Part shown: piece by piece, positions 1 through 8,114 of the stretch
How positions within the stretch are numbered: the stretch's first letter is position 1
Layout of the letters: every line of letters begins with the position of its first letter
From: Nonlabens sp. Hel1_33_55
Lineage (GTDB): Bacteria; Bacteroidota; Bacteroidia; Flavobacteriales; Flavobacteriaceae
DNA: 64,000 nucleotides
Assembly (NCBI RefSeq): GCF_900101765.1
Contig: NZ_LT627735.1
Location: forward strand, 2,635,501-2,699,500
Direction: 5' to 3'
Made by a program: the position numbers and the translations under genes
The notes under the pieces: generated by a model
Database searches by the model: none
What the model was told of the DNA's origin: nothing
Seen by the model: the letters and a program-made list of their open reading frames with translations, nothing else

Positions 1-1
1 G

Positions 2-304
2 TTGCAACGTTATAAGGAATTACAAGATATTATTGCGATTCTAGGTATGGAAGAGCTTTCTGAAGAAGATAAGCAAGCCGTTTACCGTGCTCGTAAGGTT
101 CAACGTTTCCTATCACAACCTTTCCACGTGGCAGAGCAGTTTACAGGTCTTAAAGGAGTTCTTGTAGACATCAAAGACACTATCAAAGGATTCAACATGA
201 TCATGGATGGTGAGCTAGATAAACTTCCAGAAAGTGCCTTTAACCTTAAAGGAACTATTGAGGAAGTAATTGAGGCTGGTGAGAAAATGATGGTGGAAGC
301 ATAA
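2..304 (+). CDS. atpD: ATP synthase F1 subunit beta, C-terminal fragment
   Basis: Last 100 codons of the catalytic beta subunit of F1 ATP synthase; the gene begins before the window, so the first codon seen is internal. The visible part is the C-terminal helical domain, with the family segments ELQDIIAILGMEELSEEDK and RKVQRFLSQPF, and it ends KMMVEA. atpC follows after a 69-bp gap, the usual atpD-atpC order. The beta subunit sits in the cytoplasmic F1 head and makes ATP with the alpha subunits. Assignment is by recognisable family sequence; nothing looks damaged. Confidence 0.96.
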   Translation: MQRYKELQDIIAILGMEELSEEDKQAVYRARKVQRFLSQPFHVAEQFTGLKGVLVDIKDTIKGFNMIMDGELDKLPESAFNLKGTIEEVIEAGEKMMVEA

Positions 305-373
305 ATACAGTCGACAGTCTCATTTTCAAATATCATTTTGAAAATTAAGACCGTTACTGAAAACTAAACAAAG

Positions 374-649
374 ATGTATTTAGAAATAGTTACTCCAGAG
401 GAAACACTTTACAGCGGCGATGTTGAATCTGTTTCTGTGCCAGGTGTTGAAGGAGAATTTCAGATGCTTGACAATCACGCACCTATCGTTTCATTGCTGG
501 TTAACGGTACTGTAAAGATTTTTGGAAATGTAGAGTTGAAACCTGCGGTAGCTGACAAGTTTACCAAAAATGGTAATACAACCGACTTTAAGATTAAAGG
601 TGGTGTTCTTGAAATGAACAACAACAAAGCGATCGTCTTAGCAGATTAA
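374..649 (+). CDS. atpC: ATP synthase F1 subunit epsilon
   Basis: 91-residue epsilon subunit of the F1 central stalk. It begins MYLEIVTPEETLYSGDVESV, the typical N-terminal beta-sandwich start, followed by VPGVEGEFQMLDNHAPIVS (the G-x-hydrophobic-x-NHAP signature). The C-terminal regulatory helical hairpin found in longer epsilon subunits is absent; the protein ends after the beta-sandwich (NNNKAIVLAD), as is common in Bacteroidota. It is the last gene of the ATP synthase operon and is followed by a strong rho-independent terminator. Confidence 0.94.
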   Translation: MYLEIVTPEETLYSGDVESVSVPGVEGEFQMLDNHAPIVSLLVNGTVKIFGNVELKPAVADKFTKNGNTTDFKIKGGVLEMNNNKAIVLAD

Positions 650-673
650 ATTTATTAGAACTAAAATATTGAA

Positions 674-703
674 GCCTCGATTCATGGAATCGAGGCTTTT
701 TTT
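674..703 (+). terminator. Rho-independent terminator after atpC
   Basis: A perfect 10-bp stem (GCCTCGATTC / GAATCGAGGC) with a 3-base loop is followed by seven T residues, 25 bp after the atpC stop. It separates the ATP synthase operon from the convergent phytochrome operon. Confidence 0.9.
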
Positions 704-737
704 ATTGCAATTATTCAGTTTTAATCACCGTCACACG

Positions 738-1283
738 CTAAACGTTATCAACACCCATAAAAGATTGCCTAAAAAGTTCAAAAGTGCCATTAGCTGCTAG
801 AACAATTTGATCAGCTTGTGAATCTGATAATTGTAGGGAGCTCATATGACTTGTAAAACCACGCCAGCGTTTTGCCCTATCTGGACTCGCAGGAGCATAA
901 AATTGCTGTTGAGGTAAGTGTTTGAGTTTAGGACACTCTGTGATGTGTTTTGCAATCATGGCGCCACCTAGCAACGATCCTTCAATTACGTACATTACAC
1001 CATGGCGCTGCATCTCGTTTTCTACTTTAAAATTGTCGTGAATCTCGGGAAGATTTTCATTGAGTAAATGCAAATCTGCTGCTATCCAACTTGCAATTGA
1101 TTCATTTTGTAAGGGTGATAATTGTGATTCTACTTTCGCGTAAGCGATATAATTAGCCTTTAAAACTTTAATATATTCATCCAAGCTTATAGTATGATCC
1201 ATTATTTTACCAGCGCCGCTGATCTGCTCCAGATTTATGTGGGCTTCACGAGTTTCAGCACGCAGGCGTTCCAAAATGTTCAT
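738..1283 (-). CDS. bphO: Biliverdin-producing heme oxygenase (BphO type)
   Basis: 181-residue protein of the heme oxygenase fold. The N-terminal LRAETREAHINLEQ carries the likely proximal heme histidine, and EGSLLGGAMIAKHI is the glycine-rich distal helix. Heme oxygenases open heme to biliverdin, iron and CO; biliverdin is the chromophore of bacterial phytochromes. The gene is the last of a leftward four-gene cluster headed by a bacteriophytochrome kinase, 1 bp after the preceding response regulator, which strongly supports chromophore supply as its job. Start ATG at 1283. The symbol rests on context. Confidence 0.88.
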   Translation of the reverse strand: MNILERLRAETREAHINLEQISGAGKIMDHTISLDEYIKVLKANYIAYAKVESQLSPLQNESIASWIAADLHLLNENLPEIHDNFKVENEMQRHGVMYVIEGSLLGGAMIAKHITECPKLKHLPQQQFYAPASPDRAKRWRGFTSHMSSLQLSDSQADQIVLAANGTFELFRQSFMGVDNV

Positions 1284-1284
1284 A

Positions 1285-1848
1285 TTACTTGATGATGGTT
1301 TTAATGCGGTCTTCTATTCCCATCAGGATTTTTTTGTAGTAATCTTGAGTGTATTCAGAACTATTATGTGATTGAGCGGCTTCTTTTAATAGGCTTTGGA
1401 TTTCATTTAATTTCTCACGCTCCTTGCGCTCTTTTTCCAATTTCAAAAGAACGACGGCTTTATCTTCTAAAATTCTTTTGAGCATAGGTTCTAATCGCTC
1501 ATGAAGTTTTGACATATTTTTTTTAAGCAGAAATCCAGAGGCACCTTGCATGACGACTTTGGCGGCCAATTCTTCATCATTAAGCGTTCCCGTGATAACA
1601 ATAATTGGGATGTTGGGATAGATTTCTTGAACATTTTCAATGACTTCTAATCCCGTAAATCCAACCAATTGAAAATCGGTGAAAACAACGTCTGGAATAA
1701 ACGTTTTCATGGCATGTCTGGTCTGTATAATCTTGTCGCTAACGACGATTTCAGGATCCTGAATACATTTTCTTATCTGGCGCTGTATCAAGGCAACATC
1801 AGTAAAATTATCTTCTACTACAAGTATTTTAAGTGGCTCTTTAATCAT
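1285..1848 (-). CDS. Response regulator, receiver domain with C-terminal helical tail
   Basis: 187 residues. Residues 1-125 form a CheY-like receiver: acidic pair ED at 12-13, phospho-acceptor Asp58 in VVFTDFQL, a Thr in IIVITGT and the conserved Lys in FLLKKN. The remaining 60 residues are charged and probably coiled-coil (LKLEKERKEREKLNEIQ), with no DNA-binding domain. It lies between a second receiver gene and the heme oxygenase and is probably a phosphorylation partner of the phytochrome kinase. Its output is unknown; the helical tail may dimerise or bind another protein. Confidence 0.88.
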   Translation of the reverse strand: MIKEPLKILVVEDNFTDVALIQRQIRKCIQDPEIVVSDKIIQTRHAMKTFIPDVVFTDFQLVGFTGLEVIENVQEIYPNIPIIVITGTLNDEELAAKVVMQGASGFLLKKNMSKLHERLEPMLKRILEDKAVVLLKLEKERKEREKLNEIQSLLKEAAQSHNSSEYTQDYYKKILMGIEDRIKTIIK

Positions 1849-1850
1849 CG

Positions 1851-2276
1851 TTATATAGTATTTGTGTTCAACCAGTAGTCGACCACGTTTTTTAATTTTA
1901 TTTTAAGGTCACTATAACTTCCAGGTTTGATAATATAGCTGTTGGCACTGTTAGCATAGGCATCTTCTAGATCCTTATGATGGTCACTGGAGCTCAATAT
2001 CACTCGTGGGATTCGATCTAGTTCGCTCTGAAGATCCAAAGCTTTTAATATTTCAATCCCAGAAACTTTAGGCATATTGATATCAATAAGTAAAAGGCTA
2101 GGTCTGGATTTTTTAAGATCACCACTTAATATTTGATTCAATAAATCTTCAGAATCAGAAACTGCTATTAAATGGACATTCTCAAACTGTCGAGAAATGG
2201 CACGCGATATCAACTCAATATCTTCTAGTCGATCTTCTATGATAAATATGTTCCTAGCGCTCTTGATCTGGTCCAT
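1851..2276 (-). CDS. Single-domain response regulator (phytochrome partner)
   Basis: 141-residue stand-alone receiver domain. The acidic pair is in FIIEDRLED, phospho-acceptor Asp65 is in LLLIDINMP, the SS switch residues are in VILSSSDH and the Lys is in YIIKPGS. It matches the Rcp1/CheY-like regulators usually encoded next to bacterial phytochromes. Its start overlaps the 3' end of the phytochrome kinase gene by 23 bp, which implies translational coupling. It has no output domain, so it is likely an intermediate in a phosphorelay or acts through protein contact. Confidence 0.9.
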   Translation of the reverse strand: MDQIKSARNIFIIEDRLEDIELISRAISRQFENVHLIAVSDSEDLLNQILSGDLKKSRPSLLLIDINMPKVSGIEILKALDLQSELDRIPRVILSSSDHHKDLEDAYANSANSYIIKPGSYSDLKIKLKNVVDYWLNTNTI

Positions 2277-4485
2277 TTTCTAAATAGAAATTAAATGTTG
2301 CTCCTTTGTTGATGTCTGTTTCCACCCAGATTTCTCCTCGATGTCTATGTATAATACGTTGAACAATAGCAAGTCCTACACCGCTACCTTCATACTCTGT
2401 CGTGAATAATCTTGTAAACACTCCAAAAATCTTTTCTTGGTATTTGGGATCAATACCTATGCCGTTGTCTTTGACATAATAAATCGCTCTACCATCTTTT
2501 TCATAGGACCCTATTTCCACTTGAGGCCCATCTACTTTAGAGGAATATTTGAAAGCATTGGTAATCAAATTAGAAAATAGCTGCAATACCATCATCTTAT
2601 CTCCAAAGACTGCAGGCATGTCTTCCTGAATTAAGATAGTGGTATTGGGATATTTAATTTCTAATCGATGCTCTAAAACAATGGTTTTACAAAGTTCTAC
2701 CACATCCTGATAGCCGCTGATGATTTCCGTTTTACTCAAGCCTGAATAGCTCAAGATATCATCCATGAGACCATTCATTTTCTCAGCACTATTGATAATA
2801 ATCTGAATTGATTTTTTACCGAACTCATCTAGAGATTCACCATAATCCTCCATTAGGATCTGTGCAAAGCCATCGATACCACGCAGCGGTCCCCTCAAAT
2901 CATGACTAACGCTGTAGCTAAAACTTTCCAATTCCTGATTGAGATTTTCCAATTGCTTATTCAAACGGTTGACTTCTCCATACCTAGAAACGATGACGTT
3001 TTTCAAATCATCCACAAATGCGCTTACCGCAGCTTTCTCAAAATCTTTCCATTCCTGGCTGGTGCATCTAACTTCCTCAGTCCATTTTTCAAAGGATTTG
3101 CGTGGCGACAGCCTCTCTTCCTTATAACTGTTTGAAGAAGTTTTGACATTCTTGCCGCCCCAAGTCACCTGAGAAACCTGTTCTTTCCTAAACCACATCA
3201 CAGCATCTTTGCCATCACGACTCAATTTGTGATATAACATTCCAGAAAAGTCTTGAGAATGATCATCCATCCATTCAAAATCGTTTATGAGGCAGTTCGA
3301 TTCGTAATATTGAGAAGTGTCAAGTTTGACATTTAAGTTATCAATCAACTGCTCTGCAAGTGATCTAGAAGGACAGTGTCCTACAGTTCTATATTCATCA
3401 TTGTAAAAAACCGCAAAACCATCACTGTTAACTAAATTCTTACCAGTAATATCATAATTACAAACTCCAGCGACAAGATCCCAATCACAGCTTATATTAC
3501 TAACCAACTGGGCTCTTGTTGACGTGGAACCATTCACCTTTTCAAGTATTTGGTTTGTATTCTTTACATTCAATTGATTCCCGATCATTTCAGAAAGTAA
3601 TTGACAGGATTTTCTTCTATGAAAGCCTATGAACTTAGGTGAATAATGATGACAGGCTATTAATCCCCATAATTGGCCATCTTTGACAATCGCGCAATTA
3701 AGAGTAGCATCTACCTGCATATTTTTTAAGTACTCAATATGGATAGGAGACGACCCTCTCAAATGTGAGTTACCGGTAGGTACTAAAGAGCCCAATACAG
3801 GATTAATCGTTGGAATAACATCGCTATAAGCTGACGAGACATTACTCAAGATGCGAACACCTTGTTTTAAAAATAATTTTCTAGCGTTAGCAGGTATATC
3901 ACCTGCTGGATAATGCAAACCTTTCCACGATTCTAGGTGATCTTCCTTAGATTCCGCTACGACGGTGCCGTTCCAATTCTCATCGAATTCATAGATCATG
4001 ACACGATCATAACCCAGTAACTGTTTTAATAATTCTGCAGCTTTATCCTTAAGTTGAGATGAACTTGTGGTAGCATTTAGAGCACTAAGAATATGGAGCA
4101 TTTCCTGTTGAAATCCATAAGAATCCCAATCATCCATCAACGGTTCCACGTCTATGATAAATAGATCATCAACCGTGTGAGGTAGTCCCAGATATTTTTG
4201 TTCATTTCTGGAGAATGCAAGCGGCATGTGATCCAACTTGCGTTGTTTCCATTTCTCAAATCCCTGTACTGTGAAATCATCGCAAATAAAATCTAGATTT
4301 TTACCTATAGCTTGATGTGGATCGACATCTATGAAGCTGGAAACATTGTCACTTATTTGAAGTATTTCATTTTCAGAATTCAGAACAGCCATGAATCCAT
4401 GTTGCTGAATTTTGGGGATAAGATGAATGGGTTCCTGCTCACAGGTTTCTAAATCCGTCTTTTCAGGATAGCTGGTTAGTTGCAT
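2254..4485 (-). CDS. bphP: Bacteriophytochrome histidine kinase
   Basis: 743-residue red/far-red photosensor kinase. Domains in order: an N-terminal PAS domain with Cys15 in LETCEQEPIH, the biliverdin-attachment position of bacteriophytochromes; a GAF domain with PAGDIPANAR, the DIP chromophore-pocket motif; a PHY domain with the tongue elements WFRKEQVSQVTWGGK and SPRKSF; a HisKA domain (SYSVSHDLRGPLRGI, phospho-accepting His); and a HATPase domain (NAFKYS, VKDNGIGID, GSGVGLAIV). It heads a leftward cluster with two receivers and a heme oxygenase. Light should switch its autophosphorylation and transfer to the adjacent receivers. The physiological output cannot be read from the sequence. Confidence 0.95.
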   Translation of the reverse strand: MQLTSYPEKTDLETCEQEPIHLIPKIQQHGFMAVLNSENEILQISDNVSSFIDVDPHQAIGKNLDFICDDFTVQGFEKWKQRKLDHMPLAFSRNEQKYLGLPHTVDDLFIIDVEPLMDDWDSYGFQQEMLHILSALNATTSSSQLKDKAAELLKQLLGYDRVMIYEFDENWNGTVVAESKEDHLESWKGLHYPAGDIPANARKLFLKQGVRILSNVSSAYSDVIPTINPVLGSLVPTGNSHLRGSSPIHIEYLKNMQVDATLNCAIVKDGQLWGLIACHHYSPKFIGFHRRKSCQLLSEMIGNQLNVKNTNQILEKVNGSTSTRAQLVSNISCDWDLVAGVCNYDITGKNLVNSDGFAVFYNDEYRTVGHCPSRSLAEQLIDNLNVKLDTSQYYESNCLINDFEWMDDHSQDFSGMLYHKLSRDGKDAVMWFRKEQVSQVTWGGKNVKTSSNSYKEERLSPRKSFEKWTEEVRCTSQEWKDFEKAAVSAFVDDLKNVIVSRYGEVNRLNKQLENLNQELESFSYSVSHDLRGPLRGIDGFAQILMEDYGESLDEFGKKSIQIIINSAEKMNGLMDDILSYSGLSKTEIISGYQDVVELCKTIVLEHRLEIKYPNTTILIQEDMPAVFGDKMMVLQLFSNLITNAFKYSSKVDGPQVEIGSYEKDGRAIYYVKDNGIGIDPKYQEKIFGVFTRLFTTEYEGSGVGLAIVQRIIHRHRGEIWVETDINKGATFNFYLENGPDQER

Positions 4486-4624
4486 GCAAGAAAGATCCGT
4501 AATATTAAAAGATTAGCCCAAGGACTTTTCCTACTTTTAATAATACATTAACAATTTTGAACGCACTATTGAGCCTTTTAAAAACTCTATGAGCCGGTAG
4601 ACTACCGCGCCATCTGTTTTCTCC

Positions 4625-4632
4625 TATTTTTG
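4625..4632 (+). promoter_or_regulatory. Candidate -7 element of the biotin operon
   Basis: TATTTTTG fits the Bacteroidota -7 consensus TAnnTTTG and ends only five bases before the bioF start codon. A -33 TTG at normal spacing is not clear. If used, transcription would begin at or next to the ATG, giving a leaderless mRNA. Confidence 0.4.
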
Positions 4633-4637
4633 CATCT

Positions 4638-5759
4638 ATGATTCCAGAAAAACTTCTTGTCAAACTGGCCCGCCGACATGCTAATAAAAGCATGCGCGAA
4701 CTCAGGACAACGTCTGGTCTAATCGATTTTTCTTCTAATGATTATTTGGGTTTTTCAAACAAACTGAAACCAGCTTCCAGTAACAAACATGGAGCAACTG
4801 GATCAAGACTATTAACTGGACAAACGGAGATCTGTCAACAACTTGAACAAAAAATAGCCGCTTTCCATAAAACGGAATCTGCTCTAATTTTCAACTCTGG
4901 TTACGATGCAAATTTGGGTCTGATTAGCAGCGTTGCACAACGAGGTGATTTGATATTGTATGATGAATACGTGCATGCCAGCATTAGGGATGCCATGAAG
5001 TTGAGTGACGCTAAATCGCTCAAATTTCGTCATAACGATTTGGGTCATTTATCGATTCTATTGGACAAGTTTTCCAAAGAAGAAAATCAAGAGGTTTACA
5101 TCATCACAGAAAGTGTCTTTTCCATGGACGGTGATATGCCTAACTTGGTGGAGCTTGTCAATTTGGCTAAGAATAAAGATAATGTCCATATCATTCTGGA
5201 TGAGGCTCACGCATTGGGAACGGTGGGAAATAATGGTGAAGGTCTCGCACAGTCTCAAAACCTGCAAGATGATATTTTTGCCCGCATAGTTACGTATGGC
5301 AAATCCATGGGTTGCCATGGCGCCGCTGTTTTGGGAGGCTTTGACCTCAATCAGTTTCTGGTCAATTTTGCGCGTAGTTTTGTGTACACTACAGCGCTTC
5401 CTCAGCATTCATTAAATTGTATTTCAAATGCTTACGATCTTTTGGCGCAGGATTCTAAAGAAGTGGAGAACCTGCAGCTTCTCGTTATTAAATTCAATAG
5501 ACTGGTAGTTCAAAGTGGTTTGAGATTACGCTTTCGCGAAAGCGTAACTCCCATACAAACCTGTATCATTCCAGATAATGATGTCGTGAAAAAGGCAGCA
5601 TTGCAATTACAGGAAAAGGGCTATGACATTAGGCCTATTCTTTCTCCAACCGTACCAGCTGGTGAGGAACGACTGCGCATTTGCCTACATAGTTTCAACA
5701 CGATAGAACAATGCGAGAAAATGCTTCATACCTTAGCTGCAATACTTAAAAAACGATGA
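4638..5759 (+). CDS. bioF: 8-amino-7-oxononanoate synthase
   Basis: 373-residue PLP enzyme of the alpha-oxoamine synthase family; it condenses pimeloyl-ACP or -CoA with alanine to give 8-amino-7-oxononanoate, the first ring-forming step of biotin synthesis. Visible motifs: SSNDYLGFS near residue 34, GATGSRLLTG, the substrate/PLP segment YDEYVHASIRD, LDEAHALGTVG, and the PLP lysine Lys222 in TYGKSMGCHGA. The palindrome at 5526-5547 is embedded near the C terminus, read as RFRES. First gene of a tight operon; it overlaps the next gene by 4 bp (ATGA). Confidence 0.94.
   Translation: MIPEKLLVKLARRHANKSMRELRTTSGLIDFSSNDYLGFSNKLKPASSNKHGATGSRLLTGQTEICQQLEQKIAAFHKTESALIFNSGYDANLGLISSVAQRGDLILYDEYVHASIRDAMKLSDAKSLKFRHNDLGHLSILLDKFSKEENQEVYIITESVFSMDGDMPNLVELVNLAKNKDNVHIILDEAHALGTVGNNGEGLAQSQNLQDDIFARIVTYGKSMGCHGAAVLGGFDLNQFLVNFARSFVYTTALPQHSLNCISNAYDLLAQDSKEVENLQLLVIKFNRLVVQSGLRLRFRESVTPIQTCIIPDNDVVKKAALQLQEKGYDIRPILSPTVPAGEERLRICLHSFNTIEQCEKMLHTLAAILKKR
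5526..5547. repeat. Dispersed palindrome copy, in bioF
   Basis: Core CGCTTTCGCGAAAGCG (5,529-5,544), perfect palindrome extended to 22 bp here; reads RFRES. Confidence 0.85.
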
Positions 5760-6169
5760 ACAAATTCCGTACGGTAGCGACATTTTCATACCCAGCGGAA
5801 GCAGCGGTCATCAAGAGCAAACTGGAAAGTGAGAACATTGAGGTGTTTCTACGGGACGAGTTTACCATCGCATCAGATCCATTTGCGACTAATGCTATAG
5901 GTGGCGTAAAAATGGACGTGTATGTTGAAGATTTCATCAAAGCATTAGGCATCATAGAAAAGTCATCGCCAGAATTATCACAACGCATCACAAACTACAT
6001 CATTTGTCCCAATTGCAAAAAGCGAAAAGTGCGAGAGCAACAAGACATCAATAGCGCTACAGGTTTTATGGAAATTGTCAAAGCGATCACTTACAGCCTA
6101 CTACCACTGCGAAAACATAAACTATACAAATGCACCAACTGTGCATATGAATTTGACTTACATGAGTAG
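5756..6169 (+). CDS. DUF2007 family protein with C-terminal zinc-ribbon-like motif
   Basis: 137 residues. The N-terminal half (FRTVATFSYPAEAAVIKSKL, SENIEVFLRDE, NAIGGVKMDVYVED) matches the DUF2007 'putative signal transducing protein' family. The C-terminal half has two CxxC pairs (CPNCKK and CTNCAYEF) about 42 residues apart, resembling a zinc ribbon. It overlaps bioF by 4 bp and bioD by 8 bp, so it is translationally embedded in the biotin operon, but no biochemical role in biotin synthesis is established. DUF2007 proteins are widespread and of unknown function. Confidence 0.82.
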   Translation: MNKFRTVATFSYPAEAAVIKSKLESENIEVFLRDEFTIASDPFATNAIGGVKMDVYVEDFIKALGIIEKSSPELSQRITNYIICPNCKKRKVREQQDINSATGFMEIVKAITYSLLPLRKHKLYKCTNCAYEFDLHE

Positions 6170-6779
6170 TTATTTTATTACAGGAATAGGAACCGATGTT
6201 GGAAAAACAGTTGCTGCGGCTATCGTCACAAAAGCACTAGATGCAGATTACTGGAAACCCATTCAAAGCGGCCTGACCGAAACTGACCGCGGCACGCTGC
6301 AAGAACTCTTACATGATTTTAAAGGCACCTTTCATCCAGAATCCTACCGACTCAAAACGCCCATGAGTCCACACAAGGCCGCAGAAATTGACGGAATTAC
6401 CATCGAATTAAATAAAATTGTAAGACCTAAAACTTCTAAAAATCTAGTTGTTGAAGGCGCCGGCGGAATCTTAGTACCCATCAACAATGAGCAAACAATA
6501 GCAGACCTGATAGAGCCAACAGACAAAATCATCTTGGTCAGTTCTGGTTATCTGGGAAGCATCAACCACACGTTGTTAAGCATTGCCTATTTAAAGTCTC
6601 GAGGGCTTAAATGTGCTGGGATCATTTATAATCATGTGGATCTAGACGGTACTATTGAGATTATTGAAAAAATGAGCAGCGTCCCAACGATAGGTCATAT
6701 CAAGAAACACGATAGCATCACTCCTAAAATTGTTGATGAATATGCGAGTCTCTTCAAGTCAAAACTTGAGCAATTATGA
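6162..6779 (+). CDS. bioD: Dethiobiotin synthetase
   Basis: 205-residue P-loop enzyme that closes the ureido ring of dethiobiotin from 7,8-diaminononanoate, CO2 and ATP. The N terminus MSSYFITGIGTDVGKT holds the modified Walker A GTDVGKT; WKPIQSG and VVEGAGGILVP are further family motifs. The frame is open further upstream (to 6075), but the ATG at 6162 places the P-loop at the normal distance from the N terminus and so is preferred. That start lies inside the end of the DUF2007 gene (8-bp overlap), and the stop overlaps the bioA start. Confidence 0.93.
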   Translation: MSSYFITGIGTDVGKTVAAAIVTKALDADYWKPIQSGLTETDRGTLQELLHDFKGTFHPESYRLKTPMSPHKAAEIDGITIELNKIVRPKTSKNLVVEGAGGILVPINNEQTIADLIEPTDKIILVSSGYLGSINHTLLSIAYLKSRGLKCAGIIYNHVDLDGTIEIIEKMSSVPTIGHIKKHDSITPKIVDEYASLFKSKLEQL

Positions 6780-8050
6780 ATGCCAGCGAGATATTGAAGA
6801 AAGATGCGGCAAACATCTGGCATCCATTGACCCAGCACAAGACTGCGATGCCGCCATTGGCGATTTCACATGCTCAGGGAAATTATCTATTTGATCATGA
6901 GGGCATCAAGTATTTTGATGCGATATCAAGTTGGTACACTTGCAGTTATGGACATTGTAACTCTACACTGATCAGTGCTTTACAAAATCAATCGCAACAT
7001 TTACATCATGTAGTATTTGCTGGAATGACCCATGAACCAGCGGTAAATCTTTCAGAAAAAATACTTAGCATTCTTCCTGCAAATCAGTCCAAATTATTTT
7101 TCTCAGAAAACGGATCTACCAGTGTAGAGATCGCCTTGAAAATGGCCTTTCAATACCACTTCAATCGTGGCGAGAAGCGACTTGCGGTCATTGCCTTGGA
7201 TGGTGGATTTCACGGTGATACTTTTGGTGCGATGAGTGCCTCTGGATTGTCGGTTTACAATGGGCCTTTTGAAGATCTACTCATCAAGGTAGAGCGCATT
7301 CCTGTGCCTACCCAGCACAACATAGACGAGGTTTTGCTGCAGATTGACCGACTTGTTGAAAAGTACCAATTTGCCAGTTTTATTTACGAGCCATTGGTTC
7401 AGGGTGCCGCTGCCATGCAGATGAATGATGCGAGTGTCATGGATAAATTGTTATCTCGCTTTCGCGAAAGCGGAATCCTTACCATCGCAGATGAGGTCAT
7501 GACAGGCTTTGGAAAAACAGGTACTTATTTTGCAAGTGATCAGATCCTGACAAAACCCGACATTATTTGTCTTTCCAAAGCATTAACTGGAGGCATCATG
7601 CCTATGGCTATCACCAGCTGTACGCAGGAAGTTTATGAAGCATTTTTGAGTGATGATACAAGCCGCGGTTTCTTTCATGGGCACACTTATTCTGGGAACC
7701 CGCTGGGATGTGCTGTGGCTGGAGCAGCCATTGACTTGTTGATTTCTGATGAGATTCAAGATGGTATAAAACTCATAAATAACGCTCACGCTTTGTTTGC
7801 CAAACGACTGCAGGAGCATTCCTTAGTCGCTGCGGTGAGACATTGCGGCGTCATTCTCGCATTTGATCTTGATCTAGAAATGCAACGTTATGGTAATGAG
7901 CGTAACGAGATATTCCAATGGTTTTGGAAAAAAGGTATCTTTCTGCGACCGCTAGGTAAAACTATCTATTTAGTGCCACCGTTTACTACCACGGCTCAGG
8001 AACTTGAGTTTTTGTATGAAACGATTTTAGAATTTTTGGAGTCGCGATAG
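6776..8050 (+). CDS. bioA: Adenosylmethionine-8-amino-7-oxononanoate aminotransferase
   Basis: 424-residue class III PLP aminotransferase that converts 8-amino-7-oxononanoate to 7,8-diaminononanoate with S-adenosylmethionine as amino donor. Motifs: NIWHPLTQHK at the N terminus (BioA-specific), SSWYTCSYGHC, FSENGSTSVEIALKMA, DGGFHGDTFGAM, ADEVMTGFGKTG, and PLP Lys268 in CLSKALTGG. The palindrome at 7457-7472 lies in the reading frame as RFRES. The start overlaps bioD by 4 bp. Confidence 0.95.
   Translation: MNASEILKKDAANIWHPLTQHKTAMPPLAISHAQGNYLFDHEGIKYFDAISSWYTCSYGHCNSTLISALQNQSQHLHHVVFAGMTHEPAVNLSEKILSILPANQSKLFFSENGSTSVEIALKMAFQYHFNRGEKRLAVIALDGGFHGDTFGAMSASGLSVYNGPFEDLLIKVERIPVPTQHNIDEVLLQIDRLVEKYQFASFIYEPLVQGAAAMQMNDASVMDKLLSRFRESGILTIADEVMTGFGKTGTYFASDQILTKPDIICLSKALTGGIMPMAITSCTQEVYEAFLSDDTSRGFFHGHTYSGNPLGCAVAGAAIDLLISDEIQDGIKLINNAHALFAKRLQEHSLVAAVRHCGVILAFDLDLEMQRYGNERNEIFQWFWKKGIFLRPLGKTIYLVPPFTTTAQELEFLYETILEFLESR
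7457..7472. repeat. Dispersed palindrome copy, in bioA
   Basis: Perfect 16-bp core; read RFRES. Confidence 0.85.
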
Positions 8051-8114
8051 ATTACCGCCATCACACACGTTATTTAAGAAAGCTTTTGCCATTTTTGCAA
8101 GCAGAAACTAGCGA

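Noticed and set aside
4505..4693. Leftward 62-codon frame between the phytochrome gene and bioF
   Set aside because: Overlaps the start of bioF on the other strand and shows no protein-like pattern; a shadow frame.
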